Source: Limnomonas spitsbergensis (lineage: Eukaryota; Chlorophyta; Chlorophyceae; Chlamydomonadales). Taken from it: a stretch of DNA of 64,000 nt. The notes beneath the pieces were generated by a model. It ran no database searches, was not told where the DNA came from, and was given only the letters and a program-made list of their open reading frames with translations. Where the stretch lies: assembly GCA_037349105.1 (NCBI GenBank), contig JAYJMM010000041.1:7438501-7502500 (forward strand). The letters are read 5' to 3'. How positions within the stretch are numbered: position 1 is the first letter of the stretch; every line of letters starts with the position of its first letter. A program made the translations under genes and the position numbers. Below are positions 12,701 to 21,700 of the stretch, one piece after another.

Positions 12701-13525
12701 TCGGATCTGGAGGCTTCTTCTAGCAATAGGAATCGATCCTAGAATGGTCCGAGCAGTTATTTGCAAGTTGCGATGCTGCCTGATGCCCCTGGCGTTGGGG
12801 GTGAGTCGCTCGTCCGGGGGTGGTGATGGCTGACGTGTCGGAAGCTACCGACCTGTCAAACGTTTAGTCACGCGACTGCCCCGTCCCGAAGTCCGGCTAG
12901 ACCCTGCAAGGTCCGGACGTCGGCTGGCCGTGCCCCAAAAGCCTCAGCTCTCGTCGAGCATCACGAAATCTGGCCCCAGGCGGCCAGGCAAAGCACGCAC
13001 TTGCATTAAGTACGCTACAAGCACAGCCACATCGGAAGCTGGCGTACAAATTCGTTTGATCCCCTCTTTCCTCCCCCATCTGTTTAGTGCTGAACTGCTG
13101 TCCCAAGCCCGTGCGCTCAACCCCCTCTGCCGCTCCTCCTCCCGCCCCCTCAGGTCTTTGCCACCGTCCAGAACACGACGCAGGCCAAGGGGGTGATCGC
13201 CCACCTGCTGAGCCCTGATGGCCTGGCTCGGTTTGTCAAGCTGGGGCAACTGCGGTGCTACTCCAACCTACAGACCTTCGGCCTGGATGGGACCCTTGTG
13301 TTTGCCTCTTGCTCAGACAAGTACCCTGCGCTGTGCTGCGCTCCTCCGCCCCTGCCGCCTCCGCCCTTGCCTAGCATGGGCTGCCCGCCTGCGGCCCCGA
13401 TGGTGGGAAACTGCACCGCCTGCTTGACGACGGGCTCTGGATTAAGCTATCTCACGATCTTTCAGTTGTTGCAACTGCAGCAGAGGATAGCCACCGAGCT
13501 GCAGAGCCGGCAGAACTTCCATTAA
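6719..13525 (+). CDS. Secreted three-module proline-rich (cell-wall type) glycoprotein
   Basis: Eleven exons: 6719-6815, 7043-7224, 7474-7542, 7766-7853, 8459-8730, 8908-8982, 9260-9337, 9536-10006, 11743-11832, 12037-12114, 13154-13525. All phases agree, giving 623 aa. Residues 1 to about 28 form a signal peptide (positive start, hydrophobic core, VTAQA). Three globular modules follow. Each contains a short L-x-C motif (LGLGCG about 123, YQLGCG about 285, GQLRC about 531) and ends in a Cys followed by prolines: YVCSPPPP at 179, FNCFPPPP at 319, CCAPPPLPPPP at 561. The second Pro stretch is a long (S)PPSP linker of about 120 aa, expected to be hydroxylated and glycosylated. NxS/T sites are present. 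It should be exported to the wall or extracellular matrix. The Pro-rich rod between globular domains resembles pherophorins, but no pherophorin domain signature was seen, so the family is unassigned. The intron after exon 6 uses a GC donor (CAG|gcaagt at 8983). Confidence 0.75.
7850..8335. repeat. About 60-bp minisatellite, 8 copies, in intron 4 of the glycoprotein gene
   Basis: Units contain variants of GACACTCACAGGTGGGCTGAC, TCTAAGGTTAAGGGAATGGAGG. The CTCACAG|GTGGGC core is identical to the exon 4 end and donor at 7853, so the array begins as copies of that splice junction. Confidence 0.85.
9375..9535. repeat. 27-bp repeat leading into the exon 8 acceptor
   Basis: Six units of the form GCTACCTGTAGATCCGCTTC plus ATAAT end in GCTACCTGAAG, whose AG is the acceptor of exon 8 (9536). 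Each unit carries an AG, most often as GTAG, so the intron ends with a ladder of candidate acceptors. Confidence 0.8.
10060..11645. repeat. 72-bp satellite, about 20 units, intron 8 of the glycoprotein gene
   Basis: Unit halves are GAATCGCTGTGTGGCTGCAT with GCTGCCCAGCTGCTGGTTAA, then GAATCGCTGCGTGTAGCCCA with GCTGCTGTCTAT. The unit is divisible by 3, so long open frames exist on both strands (367 and 289 codons). These are periodic artefacts. The last units at 11400-11640 are more diverged. Confidence 0.95.
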
Positions 13526-13798
13526 GGCTCTGGCTCACTTAGTATTAGCCACATTTTTGTTGATTGTAGCACCTCGTGCGATTTATGTTGAATGAGGAGC
13601 ATGTTGTCCTCTTAATTGGCCTGCCCTAGTTACCCCCTGCTGAGGCCTCATCATGGGCACACATGCATTTGACGAATGACAGTTTGACGCGCACCCGCGA
13701 CTCTTCATCAATATATTTTTAGGTCGAATTGAATAATCCTTATTGCTTATTGTTTCTCATTCCCGGCGTGCCTATTAATAAATCTTAACAAGTGTGGA

Positions 13799-13803
13799 TG
13801 TAA
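13799..13803 (+). terminator. Candidate TGTAA polyadenylation signal of the glycoprotein gene
   Basis: TGTAA, the usual chlorophyte poly(A) signal, lies 274 nt after the TAA stop at 13525. No earlier TGTAA was seen in the 3' region. Confidence 0.45.
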
Positions 13804-14129
13804 GGTTCAGACTTCGCCCCTTCAATGACAGCAGTGGAGTACCAGAAATTTACACCAGGGGGGTGAAGGATCAAACTTGCCGTATGATCCTTAATCCCCC
13901 CCCTCTCTAGTTCACCGGGGTCCATGAGGGGGGGCAAAAAAAAATCGACATCAGATTGAGGCCATGGCTACACCATTACATTCCTGAAGTCAAGACCTGT
14001 CCTTCTGCGTCACAATACATAACTTGGCATTCAATTTAGCTTGGGGTTATGGCTCCGCAACCACATGCTCTTTTGTTTGTGCGCCCAAATTGAGTCAAAC
14101 ATAGTAGATCCCTTGGTAGTTGCTATGAC

Positions 14130-14260
14130 TTCAGCCTTGACGACACGTACACGACGATACACTTATGGGCCATGTCGAAAAGGCTTGGCCGTATGGGAGC
14201 CCGACTGTTTGGTCGAGGGGAAAATAAACTACTGGCTTTAGGAGAAGGGAAAGAAACAGA
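14130..14260 (-). mobile_element. SINE-like dispersed repeat, copy 1
   Basis: The core GGGCCATGTCGAAAAGGC, TTGGCCGTATGGG, GGTCGAGGGGAAA matches the cores near 15800, 15950, 26940, 55870, 59800, 59980 and 60490. The strand is assigned by defining the orientation containing GGCCCAGTGGTGTAACGTCA (best at about 15970) as plus. Confidence 0.55.
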
Positions 14261-14295
14261 CGGGAAAGGGAGATGGAAGAACCCCCCTGGAGTAA

Positions 14296-14573
14296 ACCAC
14301 CCCTAACAGGAAAGAAAGTTTGAAGATTAAGGGACATGGACTAAACCACCCCTAACAGAAAAGAAAGTCTGAAGATTAATGGAGATGGACTAAACCATCC
14401 CTAACAGGAAAGAAAGTCTGAAGATTAAGGGAGATGGACTAAACCACCCCTAACAGGAAAGAAAGTCTGAAGATTAAGGGAGATGGACTAAACCACCCCT
14501 AACAGGAAAGAAAGTCTGAAGATTAAGGGAGATGGACTAAACCACCCTTAACAGGAAAGGAAGTCTGAAGATT
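14296..14573. repeat. 49-bp satellite, 6 copies
   Basis: Direct repeats of AAACCACCCCTAACAGGAAA, GAAAGTCTGAAGATTAAGGG, AGATGGACT occur with only a few substitutions between units. They follow directly after a SINE-like copy and are followed by a tail sequence (CCGTCCAGATCCTAG) also found near 55665. Confidence 0.9.
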
Positions 14574-15769
14574 TCCCAGTCCGTCCAGATCCTAGCCGTC
14601 AACTACGCAAATAGAGGATAGAGAGCAAGAGAGGAACAAAATACCCACCCCCAAAAAATAAAATGCCCACTCTCAAAACCCAGTCCCAGGAACACGTGGT
14701 CACAGAGGTTTTCTAATAAGCGTTCTCAGCCGAGGCTCGTATTTTTTATTTTTGAAGGTACATGTAAATGTAACGATTTGCGCAGTCAAATTACATGACT
14801 TGGCCAGGTTTTCGACTTCGTGCTCTGATTTAATGGTTACGGTCCTAAATGTCCACATTGGGGCACAAGGGTGGTCCCCAGCAGTCAGCCTTTATTTTCT
14901 TAACTGTAAAAACATCATTATTAAGGCCTAGCCGGATGCCTCGCACACTTTTACTTGCTCACACCCTTAAGGACAGATGCCATACTGCAATTAAAATCTG
15001 AAGTATTTGTCTGACATAAGTCTGGTCTTGTCATCAACAACCAAGCTTCTACCCGGGCGTCCCCCAGGCAATCCCTAGAGGGATCAATGCCTTGCGGCCC
15101 TGGGGTGGGACATGAATATTTATTAGGACTTGTACATCGTGGTGTTGCCGGGCTTGACCATTGAAATCCCCTGATTGAAATGTCCCTCGACTTGGTTACT
15201 GATCTCTGTCTGTAGGAAAGTCGGGCTAGTGCATTCTCGTGAATAATAAATCTTTACAAACATGCACCTAAGGTTCCGACTCATCAAATGATACCTAACA
15301 ACTCGGCTGAACTATCGAGCCTTGAAACATGAGGGAAAAACTATCAGTGCGTTCAGGCATTCCCACATTGGAATGAGATCCTGGACACTTTCATCGCCAC
15401 TTCGCCAGGCAGGACAAGGAAAAACATTTTATACTATTCAGGGAGCCAGCTTGGAGTAGAGACTGCCGAGCCTGCTTCATGCCGTCGTGTAGTCTCCCCG
15501 ATCATTCTCTAGCAAGCTGCACAGGGAAGGCACCAGGAAGTTGACTGAGTAATCTCATACTACTAGGGGTCGGCAAATTTATACAAGTTGTACACAATAA
15601 ACCCCTGCGATAAATTATACATTATATAATTATGACAGCCGCCTCAGTTTGTAGCTAGAATGGTTTCCGGGAGAGACTTGCATGGGGATTCTGGCTCTCC
15701 AACTTGTCTTGGCCTTTACCGACGGTATCGCTTGGGACAGGTGCCTGCTTTTTGGTTGAGCAATAATTT

Positions 15770-16012
15770 CCTGTTTTTCTTTTCTCCTTTTCCCCCCTTT
15801 CTGACTGTGGGACGCCCACGCGGCCGAGTCTTCTGAGCATGGCCCAGACGTCTTTAGCTTCCGGTAGTTGGGGATTAGGACTTTTTGTTTTGTTTTTGAG
15901 GGGGTCTCTTTCCTATCTCTCTTTAGTTTCCAACCTTGCTGTTGGACGCCGACGGGGCCGAGCTTCGCAGCATGGCCCAGTGGTGTAACGTCATTGACTC
16001 CTTCTAGCGGAT
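15770..16012 (+). mobile_element. SINE-like dispersed repeat, copies 2 and 3 in tandem
   Basis: Two same-orientation copies (about 15770-15862 and 15885-16012) each have a pyrimidine-rich run, then GGACGCC, a GGCCGAG core and CATGGCCCAG. Copy 3 continues TGGCCCAGTGGTGTAACGTC, which resembles a tRNA-type Pol III A box (TGGCNNAGTGG) and D-arm. No B box was identified. Confidence 0.55.
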
Positions 16013-16746
16013 GGCAAGCAACTGCACCATGGCGGTGTGTGGACGCCCGCGGACTTGTTGAACGAAATGAACAGGAAACCCCGATCTTGGAACAGCAAAT
16101 ACATGTAATGGGCGAGGAGTCTCCAGGCGCGCTGTGCTGTCACCTTCAGTGCAAAGGCTGCGGGCAGAATTTGACGCAATGCAACCCAGCTGCTTCTGTC
16201 AAGGTACATTCAGGCAATTGCGTAGCGCAGCAGGCGACCCGCAGATGCATGGTGAGGTTGCTCTGCACTATAACTTGGATTGACTGGAGACCTTATACGG
16301 GTAGCCTCACGGTTGTCCTGGTTAGACTGAACTGATTAAACTCTTAGGGTTCAGGCCCACGAATCCGCAAACCGCGTGAATTACATTGTGTCTTTATTGG
16401 TTTTAGGATCTAGCTTTCTTAGATGGGGCGAGTAAGCTGCATATTCTGAATGAACTCATCCATACGGACCCACACCCCCAAACTAGTGAAATTCTGGCAA
16501 TTTCCCCTGAATTTGTATTATGTTATGTTTACCGTAGACGTTCTTTGCCTCAACAAGAAATTTATGTTGTTTTGCTGTCATGCCTTATAAAACCCCAACT
16601 TCGGCAGAATCGCCACTTTTGGGACGTCAAAAAATGTTCTCCAGTAAAGCGCGCTTTAGCTAATAATCATATTTATTTCTCGTTCGTGGAGGCAAAACAA
16701 GTCTATGGTACATCAGGATAGTATACTTTATATCTGCGGGCATATA

Positions 16747-16753
16747 AATTACA
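16747..16753 (-). terminator. Candidate TGTAA poly(A) signal of the PH gene
   Basis: On the minus strand TGTAA lies about 130 nt after the stop at 16884. A second TGTAA occurs about a dozen nt after the stop, which is probably too close. Confidence 0.3.
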
Positions 16754-16883
16754 TTGCTGACCCCTAAAAACTACAGGATTCAAATTCAAAACCATTATTT
16801 CTCAGGCATAAAGCCTTCACACAGCACCCAGTCTGGAGGCAAGGCTTCAAATGTTTGCGATTTTAGTCTTACAGAACCCACTC

Positions 16884-18367
16884 CTACCTGCGCGAGTGCT
16901 TGACGATTGCCCTGCCGACTGCGTTAATCCAATCCTCTTTGTCCTGCGATATTGATGAGAAAATGGCTTGCAATAACACTTCTGACAGGCCAGCAAAGAG
17001 TGCACCAGGAAACATGCTGTTAACGGCAACGCGGTTAACACACATAAGAAGCCCGAGTCTATAGAGTGACCAAGACCTCAGTTATCAGATATTTGTTGAT
17101 AATTTGCATATCTCTGCTATCGATCGTACTCCTCAGCATCTTTCCAGATCAGGGATTTGGCGTGCATCAAGCCAGCAGCCTGCCCAGGAAGCAGCGCCCA
17201 GGAAGCAGCGCCCAGGAAGCAGCCTGCCCAGGAGGCAGCCTGCCCAGGAGGTAGCCTGCCCAGGAAGCTGACAGGCCTCCACTACTTGGCTTCAGACTGG
17301 GGCGGCGACAAGACTTTAACCAGCTGGCAGAGCTAGACGAGAGGTACCATTCATACCTCTGGAACTAGGGCTGACAAGCATCCGGCACAATCATATATTC
17401 ATATTGCAGGCTGGGCTGGTGCTGCGTAATTCACTGAAAACCAACCTTTTCTGTTTCTGCAATGAAAAACAGGCTCTCAGCGTTCGTTGAGATCTCAAAG
17501 GCAAATGGCTTGTTGATGGTGTCCTCAGCTCCTTTAATCGACAGGCACTTGTTGATCTATACAAAAGCAGGAGTCATGTGTGTGAACCAAGCTGGCCTGG
17601 AGTATTTTTGGCCCAGAAAGTTAAGTATTTTTTTGTGATCTACATGATGGCTTGATGGTAAGAGTAGACCATTGTTTTGCCGCCACCATCCCTCTTCATG
17701 AATCACCAGATCTGAAGCTTTACGTGTTCAAGCTCAAACCAACACTACCAGGGCGCTGTACATGCGAGTGGGGCATTGGGCATGCATGCGGTGGACAGGG
17801 GCATAGTACATACGGGGGGCAGGGCATTGTACATGCGGGGGGCAGGAAAAGTGGCAGTAACCAGGATCAAGAACTGCCTGCAGAAACCTATCCACCACCG
17901 TGCCATGCAGGGCAAGATGTTGGCAGCGTAGAACAGGCATCCTGAGCATGTAGGTGCAGCCTAGACCTAGGAAATTGCCTCACGTCAATGACTCCTCGTG
18001 GAATGGACTCTTGCGTGACAGCATCAGATTTGAACCAGAAAATCCTCCCTTGCTTCAAGACAAACCACCTGCGAACGGATTCGGGGGATGGAGTGACGCA
18101 GCAAACGGATTCGGGGGATGGAGTGACGCAGCAACGCAAATGTTCCCGCCTACTCATCCCGCTAGAGTCCCGCACACCTTTTGCGCCATGTCTTAATGTA
18201 GTCGCCTAATTTGCAATCATGAAATGAAATAAGTACCATAACTGGTGAGGGACGTGAGAAAAGTCTACAGCCCTGTTCTCACCTTGCTTGATTAGCCAGC
18301 CACATCGCTCAGGACTGTGCCAGAACTCGACACCACCATAGCTAGGCTTCGAACCGAACCAAGCCAT
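16884..18367 (-). CDS. Small PH-domain protein (plant PH1 type)
   Basis: Five exons on the minus strand: 18367-18283, 18205-18178, 18068-17984, 17556-17446, 16943-16884. Phases agree, giving 122 aa. The protein is one pleckstrin-homology domain: GVEFWHSPERCGWLIKQG, DYIKTWRKRWFVLKQGRIFW, PRGVID, KGAEDTINKPFAFEIST, AESLFFIAETEKDKEDW, then INAVGRAIVKHSRR. This order and spacing match plant PH1-like proteins (about 145 aa), which bind phosphoinositides at membranes. The basic K/R residues of the beta1-beta2 loop (KQGDYIKTWRKR) expected to hold the lipid headgroup are present, as is the near-invariant Trp of the C-terminal helix (EDWINAVG). It is divergent from the TAPT1 gene. Exon 2 is only 28 nt. 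The function in this organism is unknown. Confidence 0.85.
18071..18138. repeat. 34-bp direct duplication at the acceptor side of PH intron 2
   Basis: AACGGATTCGGGGGATGGAG plus TGACGCAGCA is present twice, next to the exon at 18068-17984. Confidence 0.8.
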
Positions 18368-18714
18368 ACCTTTTACCGCTGCACACTGCAGAGTTCAATT
18401 GATACAGAGGCAGCGACTACGGTATGCTGTGGCGTTGTGAATCCTGGCTAGCTTGTAAATCCTGTATTTTCGCACAGGGGTTTGGGCGTTTGGCTGGTCT
18501 AGGGGGCATGTGGGTTCCAAAAACTGAGGAGTCGGTAGCCGAGAGGTAGCTGAAGGATCGACGACTAAAAGTGTGGCTTGAGGCATGTGACGTCGCATGC
18601 TGGGGACGAAACGACTGGAAAAAACCCCTCTGAGTCATGACCTTCCCAATCATATAACCAAGCACCTCGAATTCCACGGCGCTGAGGGGCTTCTCTGCCC
18701 GGACCCTGCATACC
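18368..18714. promoter_or_regulatory. Bidirectional promoter region, PH gene / TAPT1 gene
   Basis: Only 347 bp separate the two outward-facing start codons. No TATA box was recognised. The TAPT1 start (18715) is the first in-frame ATG after an upstream stop, although an upstream non-coding exon is possible. Confidence 0.4.
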
Positions 18715-21700
18715 ATGCTAGACCAGATCCACCTGGACAATCCCGCCTCATCTGATTGCCCCCAGACTCCCAATCCAACAGTCAAAACCGAATCCCTTCA
18801 CTCAGTCCATTTGGATGTGCCGCCAGTGCGCATGCATGCGGCCACAGCCTCATCCTCCGAAGGGGGCTCCTCCCCCATCGTTCGGCGACCGTCCGCAAAG
18901 TTACCCATGCGCGCATCCATGCCATGCATGAGCAGCATGCAGGATGCATCCTCCACCGCCACTTTCGGCAGCCCCTCGCTCTCCGCCCAGACACCTCAGC
19001 CGCCGGGCAAGGAACCGCTGTTCCACTCCCAGCTAATGGACCTAACCGCCGTTCGAGCCGCGCGCAACCACCAGACTTGCTCCGCCGAGCAGGACTGGCT
19101 GACAGCAACCGCTGGGATGCCGGCTGAACATCAATCAGAGGGGGCGACAGTGGCCAGGCGGTCCTCACATCCTCTACCAGCTACAAATGAGGAGGCACCC
19201 ACAGGCGCCCCCTCTAGCCAGAACAGCACGGCTGGTGAGTGCAGGGCATGGTCAAGCTAGGCACACTTAAGCTATAATCCAGCTTCGTCCTTAGGCGGTT
19301 CGTTCCCGGGGCAGCTTGCCCTGTTTCTTGGGGCGCCTGTGGGCAGGCCTGTCTCCCATCCCCTACTAGCTAGGCATGCGGAGATTGCCGGCGCCTGCAC
19401 CCACCAGCAGAGCTCTGCAAATGAGGTCAGGGCAGGGAGGCCCGTGCAATTCACCGGTTGAGTATGATGGGAAACAGCCCTGTGCATTTGACCTCCTCGG
19501 GTCAAGCCCCTCTTGAGCTGTCCCTTTCTCCCCGCCCGCAGCCCCTCATGTGACCTTGCCACCGGTGCACCGGTTGAGTATGATGGGAAACAGCCCTGTG
19601 CATTTGACCGCCTCGGGTCAAGCCCCTGTTGAGCTGTCCCTTTCTCCCCGCCCCGCAGCCCCTCATGTGACTTTGCCACCGGTGCACCGGTTGAGTATGA
19701 TGGGAAACAGCCCTGTGCATGCAACCGCCTCGGGTCAAGCCGGCGAGGAGCGCATGCAGTCGTTCTCGGACTACATGCACGCGGAGGCCCATCCGGGGGC
19801 CAAGCTGCCTACGACCGACATCGTGTGGGGGCAGACGGAGAGGGAGAGGGTGTGAGTGGCTTGAAATATGAGGATAGGGTTTTGGAGGGGCCTGGAGATG
19901 GGGTTGGCAGTGAGGGTGTGAGTGGCCTGGCCTAAATCATACTTCCTGGGTCAATCCATTAGCGCCTATGTGCGCAGCAACAAGGCTGTGGGTTTTGAGC
20001 CCAGATGTGGGCCATGTAATCAAAGGCATGATCAGTGTTTGACTGCTACAGCCTCGTTATTTTGTTTTGCGTGGGTGCTTTGAGCACCGCTGCCTCTTTT
20101 CTTCCCTGCCCTGCCCTGCCCTGCTCTGCCCCCTGCCCACTTCCCGCTGCCTCCTCTCTCAGTTTTCCCTTGCCTGCCCTGCCCTGCCCGCTCAGCTGGC
20201 TGCCTCCTCTCTGAGCTGCCCTGTCCGCTGCCCGCTGCCTGCTCACTGCCCGCTGCCTGCCTGCTGCCCGCTGCCTGCTGCCTGCCCGCTGCTCACTGCC
20301 CGCTGTCTTGCCCACAGGTACAATTTCCTTATCTACGTGCCTTTCCAGCTTGAGAGGCTCATTGACTTCAGCTTGATGTTGTGCACTGACTGTGTCTTGG
20401 TGAGCAGGAGGAATAGGGAGGGGAGCAGGGAAAAGGCGGTAGGAAGAGGGTGGAGGGGGGGGGGGGGGGGGGGGGGGGGAGGGGAGCAGGGAAAAGGCGG
20501 TAGGAAGAGGGTGGAGGGGTGGGGGGGGGGGAGGGGAGCAGGGAAAAGGCGGTAGGAAGAGGGTGGGGGGGGGGGGAGGGGAGCAGGGAAAAGGCGGTAT
20601 GAAGAGGGTGGAGGGGTGGGGGGGGGGGGGGAGGGGAGCAGGGAAAAGGCGGTAGGAAGAGGGTGGAGGGGTGGGGGGGGGGGAGGGGAGCAGGGAAAAG
20701 GCGGTAGGAAGAGGGTGGAGGGGTGAGGGGGGGTGAGGGGGGCAGGGAAAAGGCGGTAGGAAGAGGGTGGAGGGGTGGGGGGGGGAGGGGAGCAGGGAAA
20801 AGGCGGTAGGAAGAGGGTGGAGGGGGGGGGGGAGGGGAGCAGGGAAAAGGCGGTAGGAAGAGGGTGTAGGGGTGGGGGGGGGGGGGGGGAGGGGAGCAGG
20901 GAAAAGGCGGTAGGAAGAGGGTGGAGGGGTGGGGGGGGGGAGGGGAGCAGGGAAAAGGCGGTAGGAAGAGGGTGGAGGGGAGGGGGGGGGGAGGGGAGCG
21001 GGGAAAAGGCGGTAGGAAGAGGGTGGAGGGGTGGGGGGGTGGAGGGGAGCAGGGAAAAGGCGGTAGGAAGAGGGTGGAGGGGTGGGGGGGGGGAGGGGAG
21101 CGGGGAAAAGGCGGTAGGAAGAGGGTGGAGGGGTGGGGGGGGGGGGAGGGGAGCAGGGAAAAGGCGGTAGGAAGAGGGTGGAGGGGTGGGGGGGGGAGGG
21201 GAGCGGGGAAAAGGCGGTAGGAAGAGGGTGGAGGGGTGGGGGGGGGGGAGGGGAGCAGGGGAAAGGCGGTAGGAAGAGGGTGGAGGGGTGGGGGGGTGGA
21301 GGGGAGCAGGGAAAAGGCGGTAGGAAGAGGGTGGGGGGGTGGGGGGGGGGAGGGGAGCAGGGAAAAGGCGGTAGGAAGAGGGTGTGGGGGAGCAGGTAGG
21401 AGGCGGTAGGAAGAGGGTGTGGGGGGGAGGGGGGGGGGGCAGGAGGAGGGGAAGGGAGGAGGAGGAGGAGGGGATGAAGAGAGGGGGGATGCGGGGGAAG
21501 AGAGGTGTGTGACTACATAGTCCTTTAATTCGGTTTTTGTGTTTTGGTATTCTCCTGACATGCTTCCAATCTGCCAATGCTCCTGCTTCCATAAACGCTT
21601 TCTTTGCTTTTCCCATGGCCAGAAATCGACATGGCCAGCCATGGACTGCATGCCCAGCCATTAGCATCCACCCCTGCTCTGTTTGTCTGCTTGCACTGGC

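Larger units (their letters stand above)
13804..16883. other. Gene-poor, AT-richer intergenic region with repeats
   Basis: No gene is supported. The region contains the 49-bp satellite, three copies of the dispersed SINE-like repeat, and unassigned low-GC sequence. Short open frames (for example 15868-16335 plus) lie over repeat copies and lack recognisable domains. Confidence 0.6.

Noticed and set aside
6719..13525. Naming the secreted glycoprotein a pherophorin
   Set aside because: Pro-rich rods are shared, but the conserved Cys pattern of the pherophorin domain was not seen.
15868..16335. 155-codon plus-strand frame
   Set aside because: It lies over a SINE-like copy and has no domain, splice context or codon bias.
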